Shown here: positions 30,541-38,358 of the stretch, piece by piece
Numbering within the stretch: position 1 is the stretch's first letter
Layout: every line of letters begins with the position of its first letter
Source: Mogibacterium sp.
Lineage (GTDB): Bacteria; Bacillota; Clostridia; Peptostreptococcales; Anaerovoracaceae
Assembly: GCA_017510725.1 (NCBI GenBank)
Contig: JAFWMD010000030.1
Coordinates: forward strand, 1 to 64,000
Length of the DNA: 64,000 bases
Direction of reading: 5' to 3'
Made by a program: the position numbers and the translations under genes
The notes under the pieces: generated by a model
Database searches by the model: none
The model's input: the letters and a program-made list of their open reading frames with translations, nothing else
Told to the model about the DNA's origin: nothing

Positions 30541-31200
30541 ATGTATACAATTAACGATCTTTACGATCTCGACCATACACTTGCGAAGGACTACCTCAGC
30601 CAGTTTACATATCCGTGGGAAGCGCTGAAAGGCATAAAGGACTTTATCCTTGAGCTCGGACCGACACTCGATCCTGAAGAATATGAAGAAGTAAGCGAAA
30701 ACGTATGGGTCCACAAGACAGCCAAGGTGTTCCCGAGCGCTTATCTCGGCGCTCCGTGCATCATCGGGCCTGAGACGGAAGTCAGACACTGTGCGTTCGT
30801 AAGAGGTTCGGCTCTCGTCGGCCGTAAGTGCGTGGTAGGAAACTCAGTTGAGCTGAAGAATGTTATTCTTTTCGACAACGTTCAGACTCCGCACTACAAC
30901 TATGTAGGAGATTCGATCCTCGGTCATTACAGCCACATGGGCGCAGGCTCGATCACATCCAATGTAAAGGCTGACAAGAAGCTTGTAGTCGTGCATAACG
31001 GAACAGAGCAGATCGAGACAGGCATCAAGAAATTCGGAGCGATGCTCGGCGACCACGTGGAAGTGGGATGCAACGCCGTGCTCAATCCGGGCACTGTCAT
31101 AGGCCGCAACTCAAATGTCTATCCGACTACATGCGTAAGAGGAGTCATTCCTGAAAACAGCATCTGCAAAAACGGCGGAGACGTAATCGAAAAAAGATAA
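30541..31200 (+). CDS. Left-handed beta-helix acetyltransferase, GlmU C-domain-like
   Basis: 219 residues. A short helical N-terminal part (1-55) is followed by hexapeptide repeats (about 60-205; YLGAPCIIGPETEVRHCAFVRGSALVGRKCVVGNSVEL). A segment like the active site of the GlmU acetyltransferase is visible: YVGDSILGHYSHMGAGSITSN. No nucleotidyltransferase domain is present. AGGAGG at 30531-30536 precedes ATG 30541. Following glmM, it most probably acetylates glucosamine-1-P to GlcNAc-1-P, leaving the uridylyl step to another enzyme. Such proteins are often labelled UDP-GlcNAc pyrophosphorylase-like; the acceptor is inferred from context. Confidence 0.75.
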   Translation: MYTINDLYDLDHTLAKDYLSQFTYPWEALKGIKDFILELGPTLDPEEYEEVSENVWVHKTAKVFPSAYLGAPCIIGPETEVRHCAFVRGSALVGRKCVVGNSVELKNVILFDNVQTPHYNYVGDSILGHYSHMGAGSITSNVKADKKLVVVHNGTEQIETGIKKFGAMLGDHVEVGCNAVLNPGTVIGRNSNVYPTTCVRGVIPENSICKNGGDVIEKR

Positions 31201-31218
31201 TAAACAATAAAAAACAGG

Positions 31219-31267
31219 GACCGGTGCATAAAATGGTGAATCAACCATTGATGCATCGGTCTTTCTA
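31219..31267 (+). terminator. Intrinsic terminator after the amino-sugar operon
   Basis: GACCGGTGCAT (31219-31229) and ATGCATCGGTC (31251-31261) form an 11-bp stem with one G-T pair, extended by AATGGT/ACCATT, followed by TTTCT. An extended -10 (TGG-TATAAT, 31270-31278) for pyk follows at once. Confidence 0.82.
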
Positions 31268-31320
31268 TATGGTATAATAACTGTGTATTAGCCTATTGTG
31301 ACAAAGGAGAGGAATCTGTT

Positions 31321-32745
31321 ATGAGAAAGACTAAGATCGTATGTACCATGGGCCCTAGGGAGTCCGATGATAAGATCCTCGCTGAGCTTGCGAAAGAGAT
31401 GGATGTTGCCAGATTCAATTTTTCGCACGGTACTCATGAGAGCCATCTTGAAATGCTGACACGAGTCAGAAAAGCTGCGAAAGAAGCCGGCAGACCGATC
31501 GCCATGCTTCTCGATACCAAGGGACCGGAGATCCGTACGGGGCTGCTCGAAGGTCACAAAAGCGTAAAACTCGAAAAGGGCGGTGTGGTGATCCTTTCAT
31601 ACGCTGAGGATCCGGCTGCGGAAGGCAATGCTGAACATGTCTACGTTACATATAAAGACATCGCCGCAGATCTTGCCGCAGGTGATACCGTGCTGATAGA
31701 TGACGGAGCGATCGAACTCAAAGTTGAGTCGATCGAAGGCGGCGAAGTCAAATGCCGCATTATAAACGGCGGCGGACTTTCAGAGAGAAAGGGTGTCAAC
31801 CTGCCGGGCATAAAGGTAGGTCTTCCTGATCTTACGGAAAAAGACTACGAAGACATCAAGTTCGGACTTGAGAATGAATATGACTTTATCGCAGCCTCTT
31901 TCGTCAGAAACGCGAGCACAATAAATAAGATCCGTAAACTTGCGGAAGAATACGGCTCACGCATAAAGATCATAGCCAAGATCGAATCCGGAGAAGGAAT
32001 CGACAATCTGGAAGAGATCATAGATGCGGCAGACGGCGTCATGGTTGCCAGAGGAGACCTCGGAGTAGAGGTAGAGGCCAGGATGATCCCTCAGCTGCAG
32101 CGCGAGATGATCGCCAGATGTAATGAAAAGGGAAAGATAGTCATAACGGCCACACAGATGCTCGATTCAATGATGCGCAATCCGCGTCCTACAAGAGCGG
32201 AGGTAACAGACGTTGCCAATGCTGTATATGACGGTTCCGATGCCGTAATGCTCTCAGGTGAGACGGCAAGCGGAGAGTATCCGGTCGAGGCTTTAAAGAT
32301 GATGGCTTCAATAACTGAGTATACTGAGCAGTTTGCGGTTAATCACCATGTGCTTCAGGAATCAGAGCATATCTCTATTTCGAGCACTACGTGCATGGCT
32401 GCCGTGACCGCTGCAAAGGAGCTGAAGGCAAGAGCTATTCTGGCACCTACTTCATCAGGGTCGACTGTAGTACAGGTGTCAAAGTGCAGACCGGATTCCG
32501 ATATCTACGCGTTCTCTCCGGAACCAATGGTCGTAAGGCAGATGAACCTGCTCTGGGGAGTAAAGCCTATGCTGTCTGACAGAGCTCATTCCACAGACGA
32601 GCTGATGGAGGACTGCCTGGAGCTCATGAGGGAGAAAGGCCTGTCTGCCAGAGGAGACATTATGGTGTTCATTGCCGGTGTAGTAAGAGGAAGACACAGC
32701 TACCAGCGCTCTGAAACCAACACAATGAAAATAATAGAGATATGA
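31321..32745 (+). CDS. pyk: Pyruvate kinase
   Basis: 474 residues, the length of pyruvate kinases without the extra C-terminal PEP-utiliser-like domain found in Bacillus. Conserved blocks: KIVCTMGP (5-12), RFNFSHGTHE (33-42), LDTKGPEIRTG (62-72), the active-site segment IIAKIESGEGI near 218, MVARGDLGVE near 240 and TATQMLDSM near 277. It makes pyruvate and ATP from PEP and ADP, the last step of glycolysis. AAAGGAGAGG lies 8 nt before the ATG. It is monocistronic, between two clear terminators. Confidence 0.95.
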   Translation: MRKTKIVCTMGPRESDDKILAELAKEMDVARFNFSHGTHESHLEMLTRVRKAAKEAGRPIAMLLDTKGPEIRTGLLEGHKSVKLEKGGVVILSYAEDPAAEGNAEHVYVTYKDIAADLAAGDTVLIDDGAIELKVESIEGGEVKCRIINGGGLSERKGVNLPGIKVGLPDLTEKDYEDIKFGLENEYDFIAASFVRNASTINKIRKLAEEYGSRIKIIAKIESGEGIDNLEEIIDAADGVMVARGDLGVEVEARMIPQLQREMIARCNEKGKIVITATQMLDSMMRNPRPTRAEVTDVANAVYDGSDAVMLSGETASGEYPVEALKMMASITEYTEQFAVNHHVLQESEHISISSTTCMAAVTAAKELKARAILAPTSSGSTVVQVSKCRPDSDIYAFSPEPMVVRQMNLLWGVKPMLSDRAHSTDELMEDCLELMREKGLSARGDIMVFIAGVVRGRHSYQRSETNTMKIIEI

Positions 32746-32755
32746 TTTAAGTATG

Positions 32756-32787
32756 ATACAGCCGTCCAAAAAGGGCGGCTGTATTAT
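32756..32787 (+). terminator. Intrinsic terminator of pyk
   Basis: ATACAGCCGTCC (32756-32767) pairs with GGGCGGCTGTAT (32773-32784), with one G-T pair, around an AAAAA loop, followed by TATT. Confidence 0.82.
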
Positions 32788-32815
32788 TGAAGTAGATTCC
32801 TGCTGGTGATAAAAT
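32787..32815 (+). promoter_or_regulatory. Promoter of the CofE-like gene
   Basis: TTGAAG (32787-32792), 17 bp, TAAAAT (32810-32815). It follows the pyk terminator directly. Confidence 0.65.
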
Positions 32816-32865
32816 TATAAGGTCAGCTATTAATTAATACCGTAAGGGTGAGAAGGGAAAAAACA

Positions 32866-34071
32866 ATGAGTACAGAAAGAAGAGTAGGTACAGTATCACG
32901 CGGCATAAGATGCCCGATATTCCGTGAAGGAGATGACCTGGCGCAGATGGTCGTAGACAGCGTGCTCAAGGCAGCCGCTTCAGATGACGGGTTCGACGTA
33001 AGGGACAGAGACGTAGTCTGCATCACAGAATCAGTCGTGGCAAGATGCCAGGGCAATTACGCAGGAGTTGAAGACATCGCAGCAGATGTTAAAGCAAAGC
33101 TCGGCGGTAAGACTGTCGGAGTTATCTGGCCTATCCTTTCGAGAAACAGATTTGCCATCTGCCTGAGAGGAATCGCAATGGGAGCAGAGAAAGTCGTTCT
33201 CATGCTCAGCTATCCTTCAGATGAAGTAGGCAATGCGCTTCTCACAATGGACCAGATCGACGAGGCGGGTGTCAATCCTTACAGCGACGTACTTACTCTT
33301 GAGAAATACAGAGAGCTCTTCGGGGAAAACAAGCATCAGTTCACTGGCGTTGATTACGTAGCATATTACGGCGACCTCATAAGAGAAGCAGGCGCAGAAG
33401 CTGAAATCATTTTCGCTAACCATGCAGAAGAGATACTCAACTATACAAACAACGTGATTACATGTGATATCCACACACGCGCACGCACCAAGAGGATACT
33501 CAAGGCTAAGGGAGCAACTGTATACGGACTGGACGACCTGCTTGATGCTCCTGTTAACGGCAGCGGATTTAACGCTGATTACGGTCTGCTCGGTTCAAAC
33601 AAGGCTACCGAGAATACAGTCAAGCTCTTCCCGAGAGATGCGCAGCACATCGTTGATGATATTCAGGCAAAGATGCTTGAGAAAACAGGAAAGTGCGTTG
33701 AAGTAATGATCTACGGAGACGGAGCTTTCAAGGACCCTATCGGAAAGATCTGGGAACTCGCCGATCCTGTAGTATCGCCATTCTATACACCGGGTCTCGA
33801 AGGAACACCGAACGAGCTGAAACTCAAGTATCTCGCAGACAATGACTTTGCGAACCTCACTGGTGAAGAGCTCAGAGAAGCAATCTCTAAGGCAATTGCC
33901 GACAAGCCAAAGGAGAGTCTGGTAGGCAACATGGTATCAGAGGGAACAACGCCTAGACGCCTGACCGACCTGATCGGATCGCTCTGCGACCTCACATCCG
34001 GCTCGGGAGACAAGGGTACACCGGTCGTCTATATTCAGGGTTACTTCGACAACTACACAACAGGCAAATAA
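32866..34071 (+). CDS. CofE-like protein (F420-0:gamma-glutamyl ligase family)
   Basis: 401 residues from ATG 32866, with AGAAGGGA at 32851-32858; a GTG at 32848 is less likely. The sequence belongs to the F420-0:glutamate ligase (CofE/FbiB N-terminal) superfamily, e.g. IRCPIFREGDDLAQMVVDSV, DVVCITESVVARCQG and IYGDGAFKDPIGKIWELADPVV. Archaeal CofE adds glutamate to coenzyme F420-0 with GTP. This Clostridium-type organism is not expected to make F420, and the protein is longer than archaeal CofE (about 250). It may therefore ligate an amino acid to another substrate. It stands alone with its own promoter and terminator. Confidence 0.7.
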   Translation: MSTERRVGTVSRGIRCPIFREGDDLAQMVVDSVLKAAASDDGFDVRDRDVVCITESVVARCQGNYAGVEDIAADVKAKLGGKTVGVIWPILSRNRFAICLRGIAMGAEKVVLMLSYPSDEVGNALLTMDQIDEAGVNPYSDVLTLEKYRELFGENKHQFTGVDYVAYYGDLIREAGAEAEIIFANHAEEILNYTNNVITCDIHTRARTKRILKAKGATVYGLDDLLDAPVNGSGFNADYGLLGSNKATENTVKLFPRDAQHIVDDIQAKMLEKTGKCVEVMIYGDGAFKDPIGKIWELADPVVSPFYTPGLEGTPNELKLKYLADNDFANLTGEELREAISKAIADKPKESLVGNMVSEGTTPRRLTDLIGSLCDLTSGSGDKGTPVVYIQGYFDNYTTGK

Positions 34072-34091
34072 AAATTAAAGACAAATAAAAT

Positions 34092-34135
34092 GATCCCGTG
34101 GCACAGTGATGTGACGCGGGATCTTCTGTTCTTTT
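34092..34135. terminator. Terminator between the convergent CofE-like and nucleotidyltransferase genes
   Basis: GATCCCG (34092-34098) and CGGGATC (34117-34123), with further imperfect pairing inside, are followed on the plus strand by a T-rich stretch. Confidence 0.65.
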
Positions 34136-34139
34136 GTTT

Positions 34140-35048
34140 TTAGTCCCAGAGATTGAGAGGATAGGTACCGTCGGCTTTGAGTGCTGCGAACTTAGCTACC
34201 ACTTCCGGCTTGTCCTCCTTATAGGTGACGCCGAACCACTTGTCAGAAGACGTGAGTACTTCATAAGTAGCCGATCCATCAGCGATCTGCTGGTTGATAG
34301 GAGTCTGAATATAGTATTCTCCTTTCATAGGGTTCTCGGCCATGATCCTGTCGAGAGCCTTGACAAAGCCTTCTTTAAGTATGGCCATGTATTCAAGGCC
34401 GAATCCCCAGAGGTTCATGGAAACAGGTGAGTCCGCAGGTATGATTACCTTGCTGCCGTCAGGCAGTGTGTCTGTAACAGTCCCGTCAGCTTCTCTGCCG
34501 ACCTGAAGATGCTCAACGATATCTGTGAGCATGCCGTCTTTTGCCTTGCAGATGCCGCGCGATACAGTGCCGTTTTCGGAGAGAGTTTTTTCAACTTCGA
34601 ATCCTACCATGCAGTTGTGAGTGGCATCGGCTTTTTTGGTCAGGAATTCATAGATCTTTACAAATCCTTCCTTGCCATAGTAATCGTCAGCGTTTATAAC
34701 TGCGAACGGAGCATCTATGATGTTACGTGCAGAAAGAACGGCCTGTCCGGTTCCCCATGGCTTGGTGCGGCCTTCAGGGAAGGTGAATCCCTCAGGCAGG
34801 TCGCTGCCTTCCTGGAATGCATAATACACGTGGTACTTTTTGCCTGCACCGTTTTCGATATGCTCTTTGAAAACACCCTCAAAGTCGTGCTTGATGATGA
34901 AGCATACTCTGCGGAATCCTGCCTGATAAGCGTCATAAAGGCTGAAGTCCATTATTATGTCGCCCTGGTCGGTAATCTTGTCGAGCTGCTTGTTGCCGCC
35001 GTATCTGCTGCCCATGCCGGCAGCCATGATGACTAAAATCGGTTCCAT
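34140..35048 (-). CDS. Sugar-phosphate nucleotidyltransferase-like protein
   Basis: 302 residues from ATG 35048, with AAGGAGAAAAT before it on the minus strand; the longer frame overlaps the gltX 3' end. The N-terminus ILVIMAAGMGSRYGGNKQLDKI is the nucleotide-binding loop of glucose-1-phosphate uridylyl/thymidylyl-type transferases, and INADDYYGK near 117 supplies the metal-binding Asp. The second half is unusual for GalU or RmlA. It probably transfers a nucleotide to a sugar phosphate, but the sugar and base are unknown. It lies 17 nt after gltX and is likely in its operon. Confidence 0.75.
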   Translation of the reverse strand: MEPILVIMAAGMGSRYGGNKQLDKITDQGDIIMDFSLYDAYQAGFRRVCFIIKHDFEGVFKEHIENGAGKKYHVYYAFQEGSDLPEGFTFPEGRTKPWGTGQAVLSARNIIDAPFAVINADDYYGKEGFVKIYEFLTKKADATHNCMVGFEVEKTLSENGTVSRGICKAKDGMLTDIVEHLQVGREADGTVTDTLPDGSKVIIPADSPVSMNLWGFGLEYMAILKEGFVKALDRIMAENPMKGEYYIQTPINQQIADGSATYEVLTSSDKWFGVTYKEDKPEVVAKFAALKADGTYPLNLWD

Positions 35049-35065
35049 TCTATTTTCTCCTTGTT

Positions 35066-36736
35066 TTACTGAAGTGCTGCCTGCAGACGTGCACGGACCT
35101 TTTCTTCGCCCATTATCTGCTGTATCGCCCAAACGTCAGGCGACTGAGCGCGCCCCATAAGCGCGATTCTGATGACTGTGCTGACATGTCCCACATGCCC
35201 CTTGTAATCTTCAGGATGCTTTTTGAAGTCTTTAGGTTTAGCTGCATATCCCATGGATACTGCAATCTCTCTTATCTTTTCGAACCACTGTCCGTTGTCG
35301 TCGGAATGATCGTATGAATCGAGATAACTGCTGAGTATCGCCTTTGCGTCTGCTGCCGCTTCTGCAGGATACTCATCCCTGATTTCAAAGGATTCATCGA
35401 AGAAGTAACCGATGAATTCCATTATCTGTTTAGCGTATACGAGGTCAGCTCTAGGACGGGCATCGTGCCTGCCGAGATCGAGGATATCTGCCAGATGATC
35501 CATGTCCGCAAACATGTATCCGTACTCCGGTGCGAATTCGTCTGACCATGACTTCAGCCAGGAGGCCAGCGCATGCGCGTCTATGTGCAGCAGGGTGTTC
35601 TTGCTTACATCGTTGAGTTTGTCGAGATCGAAAAGTGCTCCGCTGCTCGACATCTTCTCTGTCGTAAACCTGAAATCGTCTGCAGGAGCGTCAGGGTTTT
35701 CAATACGCCACTCCTCATAATTCGAGTTGAGTATTGTGAGCAGATATTCTCTGACTGCCGCCGGGTGATAGCCTTCGTTGCGATAGAAATCGAGTGAAAG
35801 TTCAGGGTCCTTACGCTTTGAGAGCTTGCGCTTGTTTCCGTCTTCACCGATCTTCATGAGCTGTGCCGTATGGCAATATACCGGAAGATCCCAGCCGAGG
35901 TCCTCAAAAAGTTCCACATGGATAGGGAGTGAAGGCAGCCATTCCTCGCCTCTGACGACATGAGTGGTGCGCATCAGGTGGTCGTCAACTACATGAGCGA
36001 AGTGGTATGTAGGGATACCTGTCTGCTTTATGATGACCACGTCGAGGAAGTTGTCAGGTACTGAGAGCACGCCGCGAATGGCGTCATTCACATCATGCCT
36101 TGCAGTCTCTTCTGCGGAAGCATTAGGCACACCTTTCGATTTGAGCCTTATTACGAACGGCTCGCCGGCCTTGATCTTCGATACCACCTCGGCCTCAACA
36201 GCTTCGTCCTTATCCCAGTCTCTGTATTTTGACCATCCGGAATAGATTCCCGGCGCGATTTTTTCACTTTCCTGCTTCTCCCGTATATCGATGATTTCAT
36301 CCTCTGTGAGGAAGCACGGATAGGCCAGGCCTTCCGCAAGAAGACGTTTTGCGAATGTGCGATAAATCTCACCGCGGTGGCTCTGTGTGTAGTCGCCGTA
36401 GTCTCCGATATCGCCTGTTTCAGTCACGCCTTCATCAAAACGGATGCCGAAAAAGTCGAGGGAGCCGATGATCGTTTCTACGGCGTTCTCAACATAGCGC
36501 TTGTCGTCAGTGTCTTCTATTCTCAGGAAGAATACTCCGCCGCTCTGGTGAGCCAGTCTCTCATCTACGAAAGCGCCGTAAAGATTGCCCAGGTGGATAA
36601 AGCCCGTAGGGCTCGGACCGAGCCTTGTGACCATGGCACCTTCAGGAAGATTTCTTTGCGGATACATCGCTTCGTAATCATCGGGAGTATGCGCGAGTGA
36701 CGGATAAATCAGTTCACTTAATTCCTTGTAATTCAT
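35066..36736 (-). CDS. gltX: Glutamyl-tRNA synthetase
   Basis: 556 residues, slightly longer than E. coli GltX (471). The class I signature is PSPTGFIHLGN (41-51) and the KMSKS-like loop is KRKLSKRKDPE in the middle of the protein. FLRIEDTDDKRYVENA near 70 is also conserved. It charges tRNA-Glu, or tRNA-Gln for later amidation, as most Firmicutes lack GlnRS. The C-terminal anticodon-binding domain is present (GKVRARLQAALQ end region). It is the first gene of a minus-strand pair with the nucleotidyltransferase gene. TATACT on the minus strand near 36765 may be its -10. Confidence 0.93.
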   Translation of the reverse strand: MNYKELSELIYPSLAHTPDDYEAMYPQRNLPEGAMVTRLGPSPTGFIHLGNLYGAFVDERLAHQSGGVFFLRIEDTDDKRYVENAVETIIGSLDFFGIRFDEGVTETGDIGDYGDYTQSHRGEIYRTFAKRLLAEGLAYPCFLTEDEIIDIREKQESEKIAPGIYSGWSKYRDWDKDEAVEAEVVSKIKAGEPFVIRLKSKGVPNASAEETARHDVNDAIRGVLSVPDNFLDVVIIKQTGIPTYHFAHVVDDHLMRTTHVVRGEEWLPSLPIHVELFEDLGWDLPVYCHTAQLMKIGEDGNKRKLSKRKDPELSLDFYRNEGYHPAAVREYLLTILNSNYEEWRIENPDAPADDFRFTTEKMSSSGALFDLDKLNDVSKNTLLHIDAHALASWLKSWSDEFAPEYGYMFADMDHLADILDLGRHDARPRADLVYAKQIMEFIGYFFDESFEIRDEYPAEAAADAKAILSSYLDSYDHSDDNGQWFEKIREIAVSMGYAAKPKDFKKHPEDYKGHVGHVSTVIRIALMGRAQSPDVWAIQQIMGEEKVRARLQAALQ

Positions 36737-36808
36737 GATGTTTTTGTTTCCTTTTAAAAAGTATAATCTGCCTGATGTATTCTAACACACATATAGCAAA
36801 AAAAGTAA

Positions 36809-36860
36809 GGGGACGTAAGGTGACAGTCCCCGTAAGAGAAGGCTAACGGGGACTGTCACC
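36809..36860. repeat. Perfect 13-bp inverted repeat, REP/MITE-like
   Basis: GGTGACAGTCCCC (36819-36831) and GGGGACTGTCACC (36848-36860) are perfect reverse complements around 16 nt. An extra GGGGAC at 36809-36814 allows an alternative hairpin with GTCCCC (36826-36831). It lies in the 355-bp region between gltX and pfp and is not followed by a T run, so it does not look like a terminator. Repeats with a GTGACAGTCCCC core occur in other bacteria near IS200/RAYT-type transposases, but that link is from memory and not shown here. Confidence 0.7.
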
Positions 36861-36956
36861 GGTTATATATGGGCAGCTGAACAAAAGGCATATGCGTTAT
36901 TTGTATTATTGTACAAAAGAAAACGCTAAAAAACGCAAAAAACCCGACTTGCAGCA

Positions 36957-36985
36957 TTGACTGACAAAGGTGATGAGACTATAAT
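36957..36985 (+). promoter_or_regulatory. Promoter of the phosphofructokinase gene
   Basis: TTGACT (36957-36962), 17 bp, TATAAT (36980-36985): near-consensus. Predicted start near 36992, giving a 100-nt leader. Confidence 0.78.
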
Positions 36986-37033
36986 CGTAAATGATTTTTG
37001 TTTAACAAACATATTGAAATATCAAGCAAGATA

Positions 37034-37075
37034 GGGTCGGAAGCCGCCTTAAGCACAGCGGAACGGAGACCCGAC
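37034..37075 (+). promoter_or_regulatory. Hairpin in the phosphofructokinase leader
   Basis: CCGC (37044-37047) pairs with GCGG (37058-37061). Outside this, either GGGTC (37034-37038) with GACCC (37068-37072) or GTCGG (37036-37040) with CCGAC (37071-37075) can form, two registers that exclude each other. It ends 17 nt before the ATG, close to AGAAGGGA. It may affect mRNA stability or translation; no known riboswitch class fits. Confidence 0.4.
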
Positions 37076-37091
37076 AGAAGGGACAACTTAT

Positions 37092-38339
37092 ATGAAAGGA
37101 AACTTAATAATCGGACAGTCCGGCGGACCTACCGCAGTAATCAATTCCAGCCTTGCAGGCGTTATTAAAGCCAGCTGGAAAGCAGGAATCAGAAGAATCT
37201 ATGGAATGCACTATGGCATCGAAGGATTCCTGAACGAAGATATCGTAGACATTGAAGACTATATCACGAGCGGACAGGATCTCTCACTGCTGAAGAGAAC
37301 TCCGTCTTCATTCCTCGGCACATGCCGTTATAAACTGCCTCCTATTGAAGGCAATGAAAAGCTCTATGAGAAAATCTTCGACATACTCGACAAGAGAAAC
37401 ATCGAGTTCTTCCTCTACAACGGAGGAAACGATTCGATGGATACCATAAAGCAGCTTGCTGATTATGCTGTCACTCATCAGAAGAAGCAGAAGTTCATGG
37501 GTATTCCGAAGACTATCGACAACGACCTGCCTATGACTGACCACTGCCCTGGCTATGGCTCGGCTGCAAAGTATATCGCAACATCGATGAAAGAGATCAT
37601 CAGAGACAACGAGAGCTACGGCGTATCAAAGCCGACTATCTGCATCGTTGAGATCATGGGCCGCCATGCCGGATGGCTCACAGCTGCAGCTGCTCTGTCA
37701 AAAGACATCGACTGCTCAGGACCTGACCTGATCTATCTGCCGGAAGTCACATTTGATATCCATGACTTCATCGAAAGGGTAAAGAAACTCGCTAAGACCA
37801 AGAAGTCGGTCGTAATTGCTGTATCAGAAGGACTCAAGACTGCAGACGGCAAGTTCGTATGCGAGCTCGGAACTGTAAATGATCACGTAGATGCGTTTGG
37901 TCACAAGCAGCTTGCCGGTACAGCAGCTTATCTTGCAAGCCTTGTAACCCAACAGACAGGACTCAAGTCACGTTACATCGAGTTCTCATCACTTCAGAGA
38001 TGCGCTGCTCACCTTGCTTCGAGAAGCGATTCTGATGAGGCATACAATGTCGGATACTTCGCTGCAAAAGCTGCTTTCGAAGGCAACACAGGCAAGATGG
38101 TAACCATTCAGGTCGACAGCAGGGAGCCTTATGTAGAGACTTATGACATGTTCGACATTCATGAAGTAGCAAATGTTGAGCGTAAGGTGCCTCTGGACTG
38201 GATAATCAACGATGGTACTTATGTCAGCGACGAGTACCTTAAATATGCAAGGCCGTTCATTATTGGTCGTGTGGCACCGTATACTGCAGGTGGACTTCCG
38301 ATTCATCTGACGATGACAAAGAAGAGAAATCATAAATAA
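37092..38339 (+). CDS. pfp: PPi-dependent 6-phosphofructokinase
   Basis: 415 residues. GQSGGPTAVIN at 8-18 starts the fold. The phosphoryl-donor loop reads GGNDSMDT (111-118), with Asp in place of the Gly of ATP-type GGDGS. The catalytic segment is PKTIDND (139-145), whose Lys replaces the Gly of ATP enzymes; both are marks of PPi use. MGRHAGW near 190 is also typical. It phosphorylates fructose-6-P reversibly with pyrophosphate, saving ATP in fermentative anaerobes. The donor call rests on these motifs. It has a strong promoter and a structured leader, and a GNAT gene follows at 19 nt. Confidence 0.88.
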   Translation: MKGNLIIGQSGGPTAVINSSLAGVIKASWKAGIRRIYGMHYGIEGFLNEDIVDIEDYITSGQDLSLLKRTPSSFLGTCRYKLPPIEGNEKLYEKIFDILDKRNIEFFLYNGGNDSMDTIKQLADYAVTHQKKQKFMGIPKTIDNDLPMTDHCPGYGSAAKYIATSMKEIIRDNESYGVSKPTICIVEIMGRHAGWLTAAAALSKDIDCSGPDLIYLPEVTFDIHDFIERVKKLAKTKKSVVIAVSEGLKTADGKFVCELGTVNDHVDAFGHKQLAGTAAYLASLVTQQTGLKSRYIEFSSLQRCAAHLASRSDSDEAYNVGYFAAKAAFEGNTGKMVTIQVDSREPYVETYDMFDIHEVANVERKVPLDWIINDGTYVSDEYLKYARPFIIGRVAPYTAGGLPIHLTMTKKRNHK

Positions 38340-38358
38340 AAAAAGAACGGAGTATCTC

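Noticed and set aside
36809-36860. Rho-independent terminator of gltX or pfp
   Set aside because: The 13-bp stem is not followed by a T run on either strand, and it lies upstream of both divergent genes.
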